Positions 32,610-43,172 are shown, numbered from the stretch's first letter. The stretch: 59,259 nt of DNA from Deinococcus terrestris (GCF_009377345.1 NZ_WBSL01000010.1:1-59259); one strand, 5' to 3'. The notes: a model not told the origin generated them from the sequence alone. Translations and numbers: made by a program.

Positions 32610-33025
32610 TGGAACGCCCCGCCGAGCGCCTGCGGACCATCGCCAACGCCCACCCCGAGCTGCCGACCACCGTCGAGCATGTGCTGGAGCTGCCCGAACT
32701 CTGTCCGAGGACGCGCAACCCGGCCCCCGGCTCCACCCTCACCCTGCGGTACGCGGCGGGGGAGCGGCTGCTGGAACTGTTCAGCCTCGACCACTACATC
32801 GACGCGTTCATGGGGCATACGGTCGTGCGCGACATGGAGGTCTTCGTGCAGGTGGCCGCGCAGGACGCCGCGAACGCCGCCGGGGTCCCGGTCACGGCGT
32901 CCGCCGACGTGGGCCTCGTGGGGCTGCGTCAGCGCCAGCGGGTGACCGTGGTGGCCCACCCCGAGCCTCAAATGGAAGGGGAGGGGGAGACGGGGCAGGG
33001 AGCGGCCGAGTACGGTGGTCCATGA
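32606..33025 (+). CDS. Divergent QueF-like (T-fold) protein
   Basis: 139 residues. The stretch from ELCPRT to VVRDME aligns well with type I QueF (preQ0 reductase): LCP.T..P around the nucleophile Cys33, then LLELFSLDHYIDAFMGH for the SLKLYLFSFRNH region. However, the QueF Asp that follows the Cys by seven residues is Ala here, and the QueF His-Glu pair reads Arg-Asp. It may be a reductase with altered chemistry, a QueF-L-like amidinotransferase, or another T-fold enzyme. ATGA overlap with the transporter and with the next gene. Confidence 0.65.
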   Translation: MMERPAERLRTIANAHPELPTTVEHVLELPELCPRTRNPAPGSTLTLRYAAGERLLELFSLDHYIDAFMGHTVVRDMEVFVQVAAQDAANAAGVPVTASADVGLVGLRQRQRVTVVAHPEPQMEGEGETGQGAAEYGGP

Positions 33026-33258
33026 CCAGATTCTCGGTTCGGGCACTGCTGGGCAGACTCGGCGCGTCCAGGCTCAAGGGCTACGTCCAGACGGGAACCA
33101 CCCGCGCCATGCCCTTCCCACCCCGCCGCCGTGACGAGGATGAGGACGGCCCCGGCGTCCCCGTCCCCGTCGGTCCCCGCCCGCGCCGGGGCGGAGCGCA
33201 GGCCCAGCCTCCCAGGGAAGAGGAGGAGACCCTGGTGATGCCTCCCCTGCGCGGCTGA
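33022..33258 (+). CDS. Small disordered hypothetical protein
   Basis: 78 residues, starting MTRFSVRALLGRLGASRLKGYV, then Pro/Arg/Glu-rich and low complexity. ATG 33022 overlaps the QueF-like stop (ATGA), so it is translated with the transporter/QueF-like operon if real. No family recognised. Confidence 0.5.
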   Translation: MTRFSVRALLGRLGASRLKGYVQTGTTRAMPFPPRRRDEDEDGPGVPVPVGPRPRRGGAQAQPPREEEETLVMPPLRG

Positions 33259-33265
33259 GCCGTCC

Positions 33266-34408
<1,143 letters not shown>

Positions 34409-34414
34409 CCCGGA

Positions 34415-34420
34415 AGTGTA
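34415..34420 (-). promoter_or_regulatory. -10 box for leaderless pilD mRNA
   Basis: TACACT on the minus strand, 6 bases, then GTG 34408. Confidence 0.6.
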
Positions 34421-34563
34421 GGGGCCGGGGTCTTACAGGAGCCTGCCCTCCCTACCTTGCCCCTTTGACCGCGTTCAGACCGGGGCGGGCCGGGGGTGCG
34501 CCCGGTGCAGAGTGGGGCTGAGATTCTGCCCCGCCTTTGCCCTTCCTCCTCCTGGAGATTCCA

Positions 34564-36027
34564 ATGACCACCCTTCCTACCCCCTCCACCACCCCTTCCC
34601 CGCAGCCTCCTCCCGCTCTTCCCCAGATCATCCAGGGGGGCATGGGCGTCGCCATTTCCAACTGGGAACTCGCGCAGGCCGTGTCGCGCACCGGGCAACT
34701 CGGCGTGGTGTCGGGCACCGGAATTGACAACCTGCTCGTGCGCCGCCTGCAAGACGGTGACCCCGGCGGGCACACCCGGCGGGCGCTGGCGCACTTCCCC
34801 GATCAGGAATGGGCGCAGAAGGCCATCGCCAAGTACTTTCTGGAGGGAGGCCGTCCCCCCGGTAAGGGCTACGCCCGCGTGCCGATGCCCACCCTCCGCA
34901 ACCAGCAGCCCGCCTGGGAACTCGCCATTCTGGGAAGCTTCGCGGAGGTCTGGCTGGCCCGCGAGGGGCACGGCAACCCGGTCGGCCTCAACCTCCTGAC
35001 CAAGCTGCACCTGCACACCATGCCTGCCCTGTACGGGGCGATGCTCGCGGGGGTCGACACCGTGATTATGGGGGCCGGGATTCCCCGCGAGATTCCGGGG
35101 GTGCTGGACGCTTTCGCGCAGGGCCAGCCCGGTTCCTTCCGGGTGGACGTGAAGGGCGACGGTCCCTCGCCCAGCGTGCCCCTCTCGCTGGACCCCGCCG
35201 ACTACGGCTTCGGGGGCGTCAGTCTGAAACGCCCGAACTTCTACCCGATCATCTCCTCGCACGTGCTCGCTGGGGTGCTGACCCGCAAGGCGACCGGGAG
35301 CATCCAGGGCTTCGTGATCGAAGGACCGACCGCCGGGGGCCACAACGCGCCGCCGCGCGGCCAGGTTACCTACGACGAGTCCGGGCAGCCCGTCTACGGC
35401 GAGCGCGACCTCGCAGATCTCGCGGAGATGCGGAAAATCGGCCTCCCCTTCTGGCTCGCGGGCGGCAGCGGTTCGCCCGAGGGCCTGCGCCGGGCACTCG
35501 CGGAGGGCGCGGCGGGCGTGCAGGTCGGCACCCTCTTCCAGTACTGCCGGGAGAGCGGTCTGCGCGACGACGCCCGGCAGAAATCGCTGGCCGCCGCCCG
35601 CGCGGGGCAGGCCGCCGTGTACACCGATCCGCTGGCCTCGCCCACCGGGTTTCCCTTCAAGGTGGTGCGGCTCCCCGGCACCCTCTCTGAGCCGGAGGAA
35701 TACGCCGCCCGCATGCGCATCTGCGACATCGGCTACCTGCGCGAAGCGTACTGGGAGGGCGAGAAGGTCGGCCTGCGCTGCGCCGCCGAGCCCGTCGCCG
35801 ACTATGTCCGCAAGGGCGGCAAGCCCGAGGAAACCGTGGGCCGCAAGTGCCTGTGCAACGCGCTGATGGCTGACGCGGGCTACGCTCAGATTCAGAAGGG
35901 CGGCCAGGTCGAGCAGCCCCTGCTGACCAGCGGCGACGACCTCGTGAAGCTGGGCGGGTGGGCGCCGGGCTACACAGCGGAGGATGTGATTCGGTATTTG
36001 ATGGGGGAGGGGAGTCCGCAGGGCTGA
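34564..36027 (+). CDS. Nitronate monooxygenase-family flavin oxidoreductase
   Basis: 487 residues. FMN TIM barrel of the nitronate monooxygenase (2-nitropropane dioxygenase) family: QIIQGGMGVAISNWELAQAVS near the N-terminus, IEGPTAGGHNAPPRG, and WLAGGSGSPEGLRRALAEGAAGVQVGT with the phosphate-binding Gly-rich loops. It is longer than typical NMOs because of insertions and a C-terminal extension with Cys (GRKCLCNALMADAGYAQ), resembling the PfaD-like subgroup. GGAG lies 6 bases before ATG 34564. Substrate not known. Confidence 0.88.
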   Translation: MTTLPTPSTTPSPQPPPALPQIIQGGMGVAISNWELAQAVSRTGQLGVVSGTGIDNLLVRRLQDGDPGGHTRRALAHFPDQEWAQKAIAKYFLEGGRPPGKGYARVPMPTLRNQQPAWELAILGSFAEVWLAREGHGNPVGLNLLTKLHLHTMPALYGAMLAGVDTVIMGAGIPREIPGVLDAFAQGQPGSFRVDVKGDGPSPSVPLSLDPADYGFGGVSLKRPNFYPIISSHVLAGVLTRKATGSIQGFVIEGPTAGGHNAPPRGQVTYDESGQPVYGERDLADLAEMRKIGLPFWLAGGSGSPEGLRRALAEGAAGVQVGTLFQYCRESGLRDDARQKSLAAARAGQAAVYTDPLASPTGFPFKVVRLPGTLSEPEEYAARMRICDIGYLREAYWEGEKVGLRCAAEPVADYVRKGGKPEETVGRKCLCNALMADAGYAQIQKGGQVEQPLLTSGDDLVKLGGWAPGYTAEDVIRYLMGEGSPQG

Positions 36028-36043
36028 GTGGACGGCACAACGA

Positions 36044-36075
36044 GGGGGCGGCCAGAAGTTCTCTGCGCCGCCCCC
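36044..36075. terminator. Bidirectional hairpin between the NMO-like gene and rimO
   Basis: GGGGGCGGC (36044-36052) pairs with GCCGCCCCC (36067-36075), extended inside by CAGA/TCTG with a one-base bulge. It lies between convergent stops. Confidence 0.65.
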
Positions 36076-36089
36076 CTGTCTTGTCCCCC

Positions 36090-37595
36090 TCAGTGTTTCC
36101 CGAAGTGCCCCAGTTGCGGCACGTTGGGCTTCCACTCCGGCCGCGCCACCACCTCGCCGTAGAGGTCGTACTCGTCGCTGTCCTCGATGCGGGCCTGCAC
36201 GATGTCCCCGATCTTGACCTGCCCGGCGAAGTCGCCCGCGTACAGGTAGACCTGCCCGTCAATGCCCGGTGCGTCGCCCTTGGTGCGCCCGATCAGGCGG
36301 GTGCCGGGGACATCGCCTTCGTCGTCGTTGAACTCGTCCACGATCACGTCCATCACGCGGCCCACCTTTTCGGCGAGCTTCTCGGCGCTGATGCGCTGCG
36401 CGACTTCCATGAAGCGGGCGAGACGCTCCTGCTTGACTTCCTCGGGCACGGCGCCCGGCAGCCCGTTGGCGTCCGCCTCCTCCACGTCGGAGTAGGGGAA
36501 GGCGCCCACCCGGTCCAGCCGCGCGTCCTCCAGAAAGGTCAGCAGCTCCTGAAAGTCCTCCTCCGTCTCGCCGGGAAAGCCCACGATAAAGGTGGAGCGA
36601 ATCACCAGCTCCGGGCAGATTTCCCGCCAGCGCCGGATGGTGTCGAGCTGCTTGCCCGCGCCGGGCCGCCGCATCAGCCGCAGGATTCGGGGCGAGGCAT
36701 GCTGGAGGGGCACGTCCAGGTAGGGGAGAATCTTGCCCGCCGCCATCAGCTCTACGATCTTTTCCACGTGCGGGTACGGGTAAACGTAGTGCATCCGCAC
36801 CCACGCGCCCATCTCACCTAGCTTCTCCGCGAGGTCGGTGAGGTGCGCCCGGATCTGTCCCCCCTGAAACTCGCTCTCGCGGTACCGCACGTCCACCCCG
36901 TAGGCGGAGGTGTCCTGCGAGATGACCATCAGCTCCTTGGTGCCGCCCGCGACCAGCCGGAAAGCCTCGTACAGCACGGCGCCCGCGTCGCGGCTGACCT
37001 GCCGCCCGCGCAGCTTGGGGATGATGCAAAAGGCGCAGGTGTGGTTGCAGCCCTCCGCGATCTTGACGTAGGCGTAGTGCCGGGGCGTCAGCTTGACCGA
37101 GGGGGCGAACACGTCGCCGTGACGGGTCGCTTCACGCTCGGGCGTCTGCACCTCGGGGCGCATTCCCGGCGCGGCGACCGGCAGCAGCCCGGTGAAGGCG
37201 TCCGTCTCCACGGGCAGCAGCTCGCGCACGTAGCCCATCACGTCGTCCACGGCCTCCGACCCGGTGATCGCGGCGACCTTGGGGTGGCGCTCCAGGATCT
37301 TCTCGGGGCGCTCGCCCAGGCACCCGGTCACGATGACCTTGCCGGTGGCGTCCAGCGCCTCACCAATCGCGCTGAGGCTTTCCTCCACGGCGGGAGTGAT
37401 AAAGCCGCAGGTGTTCACGATGACGGCCTGCGCGTCCTCGTAGCTGGGAGCGACCTCGTAGCCCTCGGCGCGGAGCTGGGTCAGGATGCGCTCGGAATCC
37501 ACCAGCGCCTTGGGGCAGCCCAGCGAGATGAAGCCGACCTTCGGCGGCGTGAGTTGGGAGGCTGCCGGCTCGGGCAGCGGGGTGAGTACGGTCAT
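36090..37595 (-). CDS. rimO: Ribosomal protein S12 methylthiotransferase
   Basis: 501 residues. RimO adds a methylthio group to Asp 88/89 of ribosomal protein S12. The N-terminal cluster domain has three Cys ([26 protein letters not shown]). The radical-SAM motif is [17 protein letters not shown], and the C-terminus is a TRAM domain (about 430-490). [10 protein letters not shown] separates RimO from MiaB. GGAGGAA lies 6 bases before ATG 37595. It has a Thr/Pro-rich start of about 18 residues before the conserved domain. Confidence 0.96.
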   Translation of the reverse strand: MTVLTPLPEPAASQLTPPKVGFISLGCPKALVDSERILTQLRAEGYEVAPSYEDAQAVIVNTCGFITPAVEESLSAIGEALDATGKVIVTGCLGERPEKILERHPKVAAITGSEAVDDVMGYVRELLPVETDAFTGLLPVAAPGMRPEVQTPEREATRHGDVFAPSVKLTPRHYAYVKIAEGCNHTCAFCIIPKLRGRQVSRDAGAVLYEAFRLVAGGTKELMVISQDTSAYGVDVRYRESEFQGGQIRAHLTDLAEKLGEMGAWVRMHYVYPYPHVEKIVELMAAGKILPYLDVPLQHASPRILRLMRRPGAGKQLDTIRRWREICPELVIRSTFIVGFPGETEEDFQELLTFLEDARLDRVGAFPYSDVEEADANGLPGAVPEEVKQERLARFMEVAQRISAEKLAEKVGRVMDVIVDEFNDDEGDVPGTRLIGRTKGDAPGIDGQVYLYAGDFAGQVKIGDIVQARIEDSDEYDLYGEVVARPEWKPNVPQLGHFGKH

Positions 37596-37812
37596 CGGGG
37601 TTCCTCCACGCGCAGGCGCCGCCGCGTGGGGACACGCCGGGCGCGAGACTCAGCCGCCGAGTCTACAGGCCAGGCCAGGGGAAGGGTAGGACGGGCGTCA
37701 CATCGCGGGGGTGCGACCGCCGTCCCGCCCCGCCGCCCCCTATACTGGGCACTTCCCCCACAGTCCCGCCCGACTCCGAAAGTCGCCCTCCCCCCATCTC
37801 CCCGGAGGAAGT

Positions 37813-38532
37813 ATGTCCAGACGCATCCTGCTCGCCCTGACCCTTCTGCTCGCTGCCCCGCAGCCCGCCTCGGCCCAGGGGCTGAGCGGCAGTGCCTCCA
37901 GCCTGTCCAGCTCCATCTTCAAGCTGATGAACGGGACGGCGGGCACGGCCCCCGCTCCCGGTCAGGCCCCGGCGACGGCCAAGCCGCCTGCCCCGGTCGC
38001 CAAGCCCGAGGCCCTGAATTTCAAGGTGACTCCGGCGGTCCGCAAAAAAGTGATCGACACCTTCGTGGGCGAGATCGCGTCGGCCAGCCCGGAGGCGGGC
38101 GCGGAGCTGAGGAAAGGCTTTGCCAGCGTGGACGTGTTCGCGGAGATCGGCAAGGAGATGAAGACCCAGTTCGGCCTGAGCACCACCAACCTCGCCGACG
38201 TGTGGGCGCTGTACTGGAGCTACGCCTGGCTGATGACCCAGGGCCGCACCGACGACCCCACCCGCGCCCAGATGGTGGGCCTGCGCGACCAGTTCCGGCC
38301 CCTGCTGCTGTCCCTGCCCGCCGTCACGGGCCTGAACGATGCCCAGAAGCAGGAGATGGCCGAGTCGCTGATGCTCCAGACCGTGCTGTTCGGCATCCTG
38401 GCCGAAGGCTGGAAGGACGACCCCGCCAGCCTCGCCGAGTTCGGCCAGGGCCTCCAGCAGGGCACGGCGCAGATGGGCCTGGATTTGGGGCTGGTGGAAC
38501 TGACCGACAAGGGGTTCGTGGTCCGCAAGTAA
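37813..38532 (+). CDS. Secreted hypothetical protein
   Basis: 239 residues. Signal peptide (1-22, ASAQG), a Pro/Ala linker (about 45-65), then a helical domain (residues 70-239, starting NFKVTPAVRKKVIDTFVGEIA). The family is not firmly recognised; it may belong to a Deinococcus-enriched DUF. GGAGGAA lies 5 bases before ATG 37813. Confidence 0.78.
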   Translation: MSRRILLALTLLLAAPQPASAQGLSGSASSLSSSIFKLMNGTAGTAPAPGQAPATAKPPAPVAKPEALNFKVTPAVRKKVIDTFVGEIASASPEAGAELRKGFASVDVFAEIGKEMKTQFGLSTTNLADVWALYWSYAWLMTQGRTDDPTRAQMVGLRDQFRPLLLSLPAVTGLNDAQKQEMAESLMLQTVLFGILAEGWKDDPASLAEFGQGLQQGTAQMGLDLGLVELTDKGFVVRK

Positions 38533-38548
38533 AGGCAGGGCGGCAGAA

Positions 38549-38593
38549 GGCGAAAGGCAGAAGGCCACAGGGAAATGCCTTCTGCCTTTCGCC
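38549..38593. repeat. Perfect 17-bp inverted repeat
   Basis: GGCGAAAGGCAGAAGGC (38549-38565) and its exact reverse complement (38577-38593), loop 11, between convergent genes. There is no T run. The left arm is preceded by a related GGCAGAAGGC at 38542-38551, so it also looks like a small mosaic repeat element. Confidence 0.8.
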
Positions 38594-38616
38594 CTACGCG
38601 ACCGCTTGCGGGGGAC

Positions 38617-40689
38617 CTACGGCTGCCCGACCCGCTTCAGCCACGAGCCGCCGATGTTCAGTTGCTGGCCCCGGCTGGGGTCTTCTTTCAGGAAGAAGGC
38701 GGGCTGGCCGTAGGCATACAGGCGCTGGACGCGGCCGTCCCCGAAGGTCAGGGTCAGCCAGTTGTCCTTCAGGGTGTACCGGCCCTGCCCGCCGTCCGTG
38801 CGGGTGGACCCGCCGCCGCCGGTCACGCCGCCCAGGACAGGGTTGGGCGAGATCAGGGTGGAGCTGGACGAGCTGTATTTCCACTGGAATTGCCCGTTCG
38901 GCGTGAACAGGTAACCGTTGGACAGCGAGTTGTAGAGGCCCACCCCACCGCCCAGCGCGCCCCCAGGCGGCCCGTTGCCGCTGAAGTCGTCCGTGCTGTA
39001 GACCCCGGCGAGCCCGGCGGCGGTGAGCGGCGTGACCCGGACATACCGCGTCTCCCCGAGGAGGAAGCCGTCTTCCGTCTTGCGGTAAGTCTCGGCCTCC
39101 TCCCAGGTGCCGTCCTCGTCCCGGAAGCTGAGCTGGTTGCCCTTCAGCGTGTAGCGCTCGCAGAAGGGGTCGCCGTTGGGCCTGGTGCGCCCGCAGTCGG
39201 GAATCAGGCCGAGTTCGGTGGGGTCCAGGCCCGCGAGGTGATAGCCGCCGGGCCGGAAGAGGGACAGCTCCAGCTCATACCAGTCCATCACCAAGGTGCC
39301 GATCATACGGGGGCGGTTTTGCAGGCTGACGAACAGTCCATCCGGGCCGCCGCTGACACCCGTGGCGGGGGCGGGCGTGCGGCCATACAGCAGGCGGGGC
39401 TTGGGCATTCCCTTCGCGCGGCACAGGGCCAGCAGCGTGGTCGTGGAGCCGGTGTAAAAGGCGCGGTTCTCGGTGATCGTCTGGGTCACCCTCAGCTCGC
39501 GGTTGCCGTCCTCGTCTTCGCTCATGGTGCCGATATGCAGGTCGAAGGGACCGCCGCTGAACTCGGCCAGGCCGTCCCAGCGTTCGGTGGACGTGTCGCC
39601 CGAGAGGACCAGCCGGGCACGCCCGCCCCCCTTCGGCGTGGAGTAGGTGCCCGTGCCGAACGTGAGCGCAAAGGGCGGCCCTCCCCGCGCCTCCTGGCAG
39701 GTCATGGCCTCGGTGCCGACGCGCCCCCGGGTCAGTTCCAGGCGCAGGGCCTCGGCGCGGGGTCCCGCCTGGTAGCACATCACCCTCCGCCCGCTGGCCG
39801 CGTGGGTGGCCTCGAAGCTCTGGCCGTTGTCGTCGCCGTCCACGTAGGTCTCGCGGGCCGAGAGTGGCCCCTCCAGACTCAGGGTCGGCGTCTCGCCCGC
39901 CTTGCGGGGCTGGGTCCAGCGGCCGGAGGTGCGCGTCACGCCGTCGTTCACGGCGTAGGTGCCGCCCGCCGCCACCTGCACGCGCAGGTCGGGTGTCGGC
40001 GTCATCGTCCGCACCGAGCGGCGACCGGACTCTCCCGCGAAATAGCAGTCGAAGGTGTCGGGCAAGAGGTCAGTGCGCGGGTCGAGCCCCAGTTTGCGGG
40101 CGGCTGGGTACGTGACGGCCGCGGCCGAGGTGGCCGTGCGGTCCGGTCGCCCGGTGGCCCAGGGGAGGGCGGGCAGCTTGGGAACTAGAGTCTCCGTGCC
40201 CCCCTGCCGCGCGGCGAGGCTCTCCGGCCGGAAGCGCACCGTGGCGAGCGGTTCCATCAGCTCATCTATGCTGTCGGCCCCGTTCGCCATCAGCAGGGCC
40301 AGGCCCCACTGCTCGTCGCGCCCGAAGAAGAAATAGACGTGAACGAGGCCCGCCCCGGTCTGGGGGTCGGTGACCCCGCCGACGTAGGCCAGGAGGGTCG
40401 TGCCGTCCACGGTCTCGCGGCGCACCCGCTCCACCGTGCTCTTCTGCCCCCGCGTCAGGTCGGCGATGGTGGCCCCGGCGACCGCCTCCAGGGTGCGGCC
40501 CGCGAGCGGCTCGGGCGGCGTGAAGATGTACAGCCCCCCGTCCACCCGGTAGCCCCGCACCCCGTCGGCGGTGGATGCCTCGGCGCCGTCCGGCAGCGTA
40601 AAGGTCCACGCCCCCAGGGTGTAGGTCGTGGCGAGGGCCGGGCCGCACAGCAGCAGGGCCAGCAGCAAGGGCCAGAGCCAGCGCCTCAT
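38617..40689 (-). CDS. Large secreted protein, paralogue of the next gene in its C-terminal domain
   Basis: 690 residues. Signal peptide (LWPLLLALLLCGPALA), then several beta-rich segments, with about ten Cys. The C-terminal domain (LAGVYSTDDFSGNG..., YLFTPNGQFQWKYSSSSSTLI, RYTLKDNWLTLTFGDGRVQRLY) resembles the end of the neighbouring 438-residue protein. Lipocalin-like beta structure is likely, but I do not recognise the family. ATG 40689 overlaps the upstream stop (ATGA). Confidence 0.8.
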   Translation of the reverse strand: MRRWLWPLLLALLLCGPALATTYTLGAWTFTLPDGAEASTADGVRGYRVDGGLYIFTPPEPLAGRTLEAVAGATIADLTRGQKSTVERVRRETVDGTTLLAYVGGVTDPQTGAGLVHVYFFFGRDEQWGLALLMANGADSIDELMEPLATVRFRPESLAARQGGTETLVPKLPALPWATGRPDRTATSAAAVTYPAARKLGLDPRTDLLPDTFDCYFAGESGRRSVRTMTPTPDLRVQVAAGGTYAVNDGVTRTSGRWTQPRKAGETPTLSLEGPLSARETYVDGDDNGQSFEATHAASGRRVMCYQAGPRAEALRLELTRGRVGTEAMTCQEARGGPPFALTFGTGTYSTPKGGGRARLVLSGDTSTERWDGLAEFSGGPFDLHIGTMSEDEDGNRELRVTQTITENRAFYTGSTTTLLALCRAKGMPKPRLLYGRTPAPATGVSGGPDGLFVSLQNRPRMIGTLVMDWYELELSLFRPGGYHLAGLDPTELGLIPDCGRTRPNGDPFCERYTLKGNQLSFRDEDGTWEEAETYRKTEDGFLLGETRYVRVTPLTAAGLAGVYSTDDFSGNGPPGGALGGGVGLYNSLSNGYLFTPNGQFQWKYSSSSSTLISPNPVLGGVTGGGGSTRTDGGQGRYTLKDNWLTLTFGDGRVQRLYAYGQPAFFLKEDPSRGQQLNIGGSWLKRVGQP

Positions 40690-42002
40690 TTCTTCCACCA
40701 GTTGTGTTCGCCCAGCAGGGTCCAGTCCACGTCTTTCTCCTTTCGCGTGGCGCCGAAGGCCAGCGTGTAGGTCGGCCCCGTGCGGACGCCGCCCCCATCC
40801 GGCCGCAGGGTCAGCGTGAAGGAGGCCGGGTCGTAACTCCACCGGCCCCCGGCGGTCCGGTCGCTGCCCACCCCGCCCCCGACATTCGCGCCGCTCACGG
40901 CGGTGAAGCTGGAATTGTTAGACACATACCGCCCGTCCGCCCGCAGTTCCAGGTCGCGGTCGCTGCGGCTGAAGACGGCGGTGCCCAGCGCACTCGACGA
41001 GGAGGTGCTGAGGGTGCTGAACAGGCCCACCAGTTCGGCGGCCTTCAGGGGCAGGACCTCGCGGTAGGTCGTGCCGCCCGCCTTGAGGGTGGGCTGGGGG
41101 GTACCGTTGCCCAGCGTGTAGCCCGTGACCTTGCCGTCCGGCGCGGTGACCTGAAAACCGCCGGAAACGGCCTTCCAGGTCGCGGGCAGTTCGCCCTCGG
41201 CGATGCGCCGCAGGTCGGGAGCGCGGTAGTCCGGCTCGGGGTCGGTGTCCAGAAAGACGCCGCCGGGAAGAAAGGCCGCCAGGCGCACGTCCTGCCGCTG
41301 CTGAAGCTGGAGGCCCAGGTCCCCACCGGGCACCACCCCGACCGTCGTGTTCAGGTACAGGAAGACCCGCGCCCGCTCGCCCCGCGCGTAGCCGTCCGCG
41401 ACGGCCCGTTGCAGGTTGGCGAAGCGCTGCGTGCGGAAGGCGAGGTCTTTCTTGATGGCCTCCGGGTTTAACTTCACCGTGTCGGCCAGCGCCGTCAGCA
41501 CCTCAAAGCGGGGGCCGGTCAGGTCATCTCTGTCAAAGCCGTACAGCTCCAGCGGCAGGGTCACGCCGCTCTGCTCCAGCAGCACGAACAGGGAGGAGTC
41601 GGGGTTATCGTCCCCGGCATCGTCGGCCCGCGAGAGGGCCGTCACGGTGACCGTCACCGCCCCGACCCGCTCGCTGCCCTGTTGCAGCACCCGGACGACC
41701 TCGCCCCGGTCCTCCCGCATCCAGGTGGTCAGGAGGGTCAGGGCCTGGGCACCGCTTCCGGACAGCGGCTCATGGACGCGGATCAGGGGAAAGGAGTTCG
41801 TGACGTTGGTCCTGACCCCCTCGTACACCACGCAGCGGCCGGGGCACTTGTGGATATAGGAGGTGGTCACCTGCATCCCCGGCGGCTCCTGCCAGGAGAC
41901 TCCGGCGTAGCGGGCGGGGGCCGCGGCCGCGAGGGTGCTCAGGGTCAGCGCGGCCCCCAGAGCGGGGCCGAGGAAAGGGGAGAGGCGGGAGAATCTGGGC
42001 AT
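40686..42002 (-). CDS. Secreted protein with shared C-terminal beta domain
   Basis: 438 residues. Signal peptide (1-27, TLAAAAPA), a pair of Cys early (HKCPGRCVVYEG), and a C-terminal region (LVGLFSTLSTSSSSALG..., LELRADGRYVSNNSSFTA, GRWSYDPASFTLTLRPDGG) that matches the pattern of the downstream protein. GGAGG lies 4-5 bases before ATG 42002. It is divergent from minD. Function unknown. Confidence 0.8.
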   Translation of the reverse strand: MPRFSRLSPFLGPALGAALTLSTLAAAAPARYAGVSWQEPPGMQVTTSYIHKCPGRCVVYEGVRTNVTNSFPLIRVHEPLSGSGAQALTLLTTWMREDRGEVVRVLQQGSERVGAVTVTVTALSRADDAGDDNPDSSLFVLLEQSGVTLPLELYGFDRDDLTGPRFEVLTALADTVKLNPEAIKKDLAFRTQRFANLQRAVADGYARGERARVFLYLNTTVGVVPGGDLGLQLQQRQDVRLAAFLPGGVFLDTDPEPDYRAPDLRRIAEGELPATWKAVSGGFQVTAPDGKVTGYTLGNGTPQPTLKAGGTTYREVLPLKAAELVGLFSTLSTSSSSALGTAVFSRSDRDLELRADGRYVSNNSSFTAVSGANVGGGVGSDRTAGGRWSYDPASFTLTLRPDGGGVRTGPTYTLAFGATRKEKDVDWTLLGEHNWWKK

Positions 42003-42094
42003 GGGTCCTCCGGTGGGCGGCTTGTGGGGAAGTGCCGCCCAGTGTACGCCGGGGGGCCTGCCGAAGGAGCCGGGGCGCCGGAGCCGGACCGCGC

Positions 42095-42100
42095 TACACT
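42095..42100 (+). promoter_or_regulatory. -10-like box before minD
   Basis: TACACT followed by 10 bases and ATG 42111. If used, the leader would be only 3-4 nt; no Shine-Dalgarno is present. Confidence 0.45.
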
Positions 42101-42110
42101 GCTGGGCAGC

Positions 42111-42911
42111 ATGAACGCCAAGGTCATCGTCGTCACATCGGGCAAAGGGGGCGTGGGCAAAACCACCACCACCGCGAACATCGGGGCGGCCCTCGCCAAA
42201 CTGGGAGAGAAGGTCGTCGTCATCGACGTGGACGTGGGGCTGCGCAACCTCGACGTGGTGATGGGCTTAGAGTCCCGCGTGGTCTTCGACCTCGTGGACG
42301 TGCTGGAGGGCAAGTGCCGCCTCTCGCAGGCCGTGATCCGCGACAAGCGGGTAGACACGCTCTACCTGCTCCCCGCCTCCCAGACCCGCGACAAGGACGC
42401 GCTCGACCCCGAAGTCTTCAAGGGCGTGGTGCGGCAACTCATCGAGGAGGAGGGCTTTACTCGCGTCCTGATCGACTCGCCCGCCGGAATCGAGTCGGGC
42501 TTCCGGACCGCCGCCGCGCCTGCAGAGGGAGCCCTGGTCGTCGTGAACCCCGAGGTGTCCAGCGTGCGCGACGCCGACCGCATCATCGGGCTGCTGGAAG
42601 CCCAGCAGATCCGCGAGATTCGCCTCGTCATCAACCGCCTGCGCCCCAAGATGGTCGCGAGCGGCAACATGCTCTCGGAGGCCGACGTGCTCGAAATCCT
42701 GGGGGTCAAGCCCATCGGGATCATCCCGGAAGACGACGGCATTCTGGTCAGCACCAACGTGGGCGAACCCGCCGTGCTGGGCAAGTCGGCGGCGGGGCAG
42801 GCCTTCATGGACACCGCCCGGCGCCTGAAGGGCGAGGACGTGCCCTACCCCAAGCTGGAGCAGGACCGGGGCTTCCTGGCAGCGCTGCGCCGGTTGTTCG
42901 GGGGGGCCTGA
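42111..42911 (+). CDS. minD: Septum-site determining ATPase MinD
   Basis: 266 residues. Deviant Walker A TSGKGGVGKTTTTANIG (about 10-26), VVVIDVDVGLRNLDVVMGLE, and LIDSPAGIESGF (motif with Asp). The last residues FLAALRRLFGG form an amphipathic membrane-targeting helix. MinD binds the membrane with ATP and is released by MinE, placing the division site. minE starts one base after the minD stop; no minC is adjacent. Confidence 0.96.
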   Translation: MNAKVIVVTSGKGGVGKTTTTANIGAALAKLGEKVVVIDVDVGLRNLDVVMGLESRVVFDLVDVLEGKCRLSQAVIRDKRVDTLYLLPASQTRDKDALDPEVFKGVVRQLIEEEGFTRVLIDSPAGIESGFRTAAAPAEGALVVVNPEVSSVRDADRIIGLLEAQQIREIRLVINRLRPKMVASGNMLSEADVLEILGVKPIGIIPEDDGILVSTNVGEPAVLGKSAAGQAFMDTARRLKGEDVPYPKLEQDRGFLAALRRLFGGA

Positions 42912-42912
42912 G

Positions 42913-43172
42913 ATGTTTTCGTGGATGAATAAGCGGCGCTCCAAGGAGACGCTGAAAGACCGCCTTGAACTCGTGCTCGCCTACGACCGCGCCCAGATTC
43001 CCCCCGGCAAGGTAGACGCGCTGCGTAACGACCTGCTGGAGGTCGTCAAGCGCTACTTCCCGGCGGGCAACAGCAGCGTGGAGGTCGAGCAGCGCGGCGA
43101 TCAGGTGGTGCTGTCGGCCAGCATCTCGCTGGAGGAGGGCGCCGGAAGCACCGGGGACACGCGGCGCGGGGG

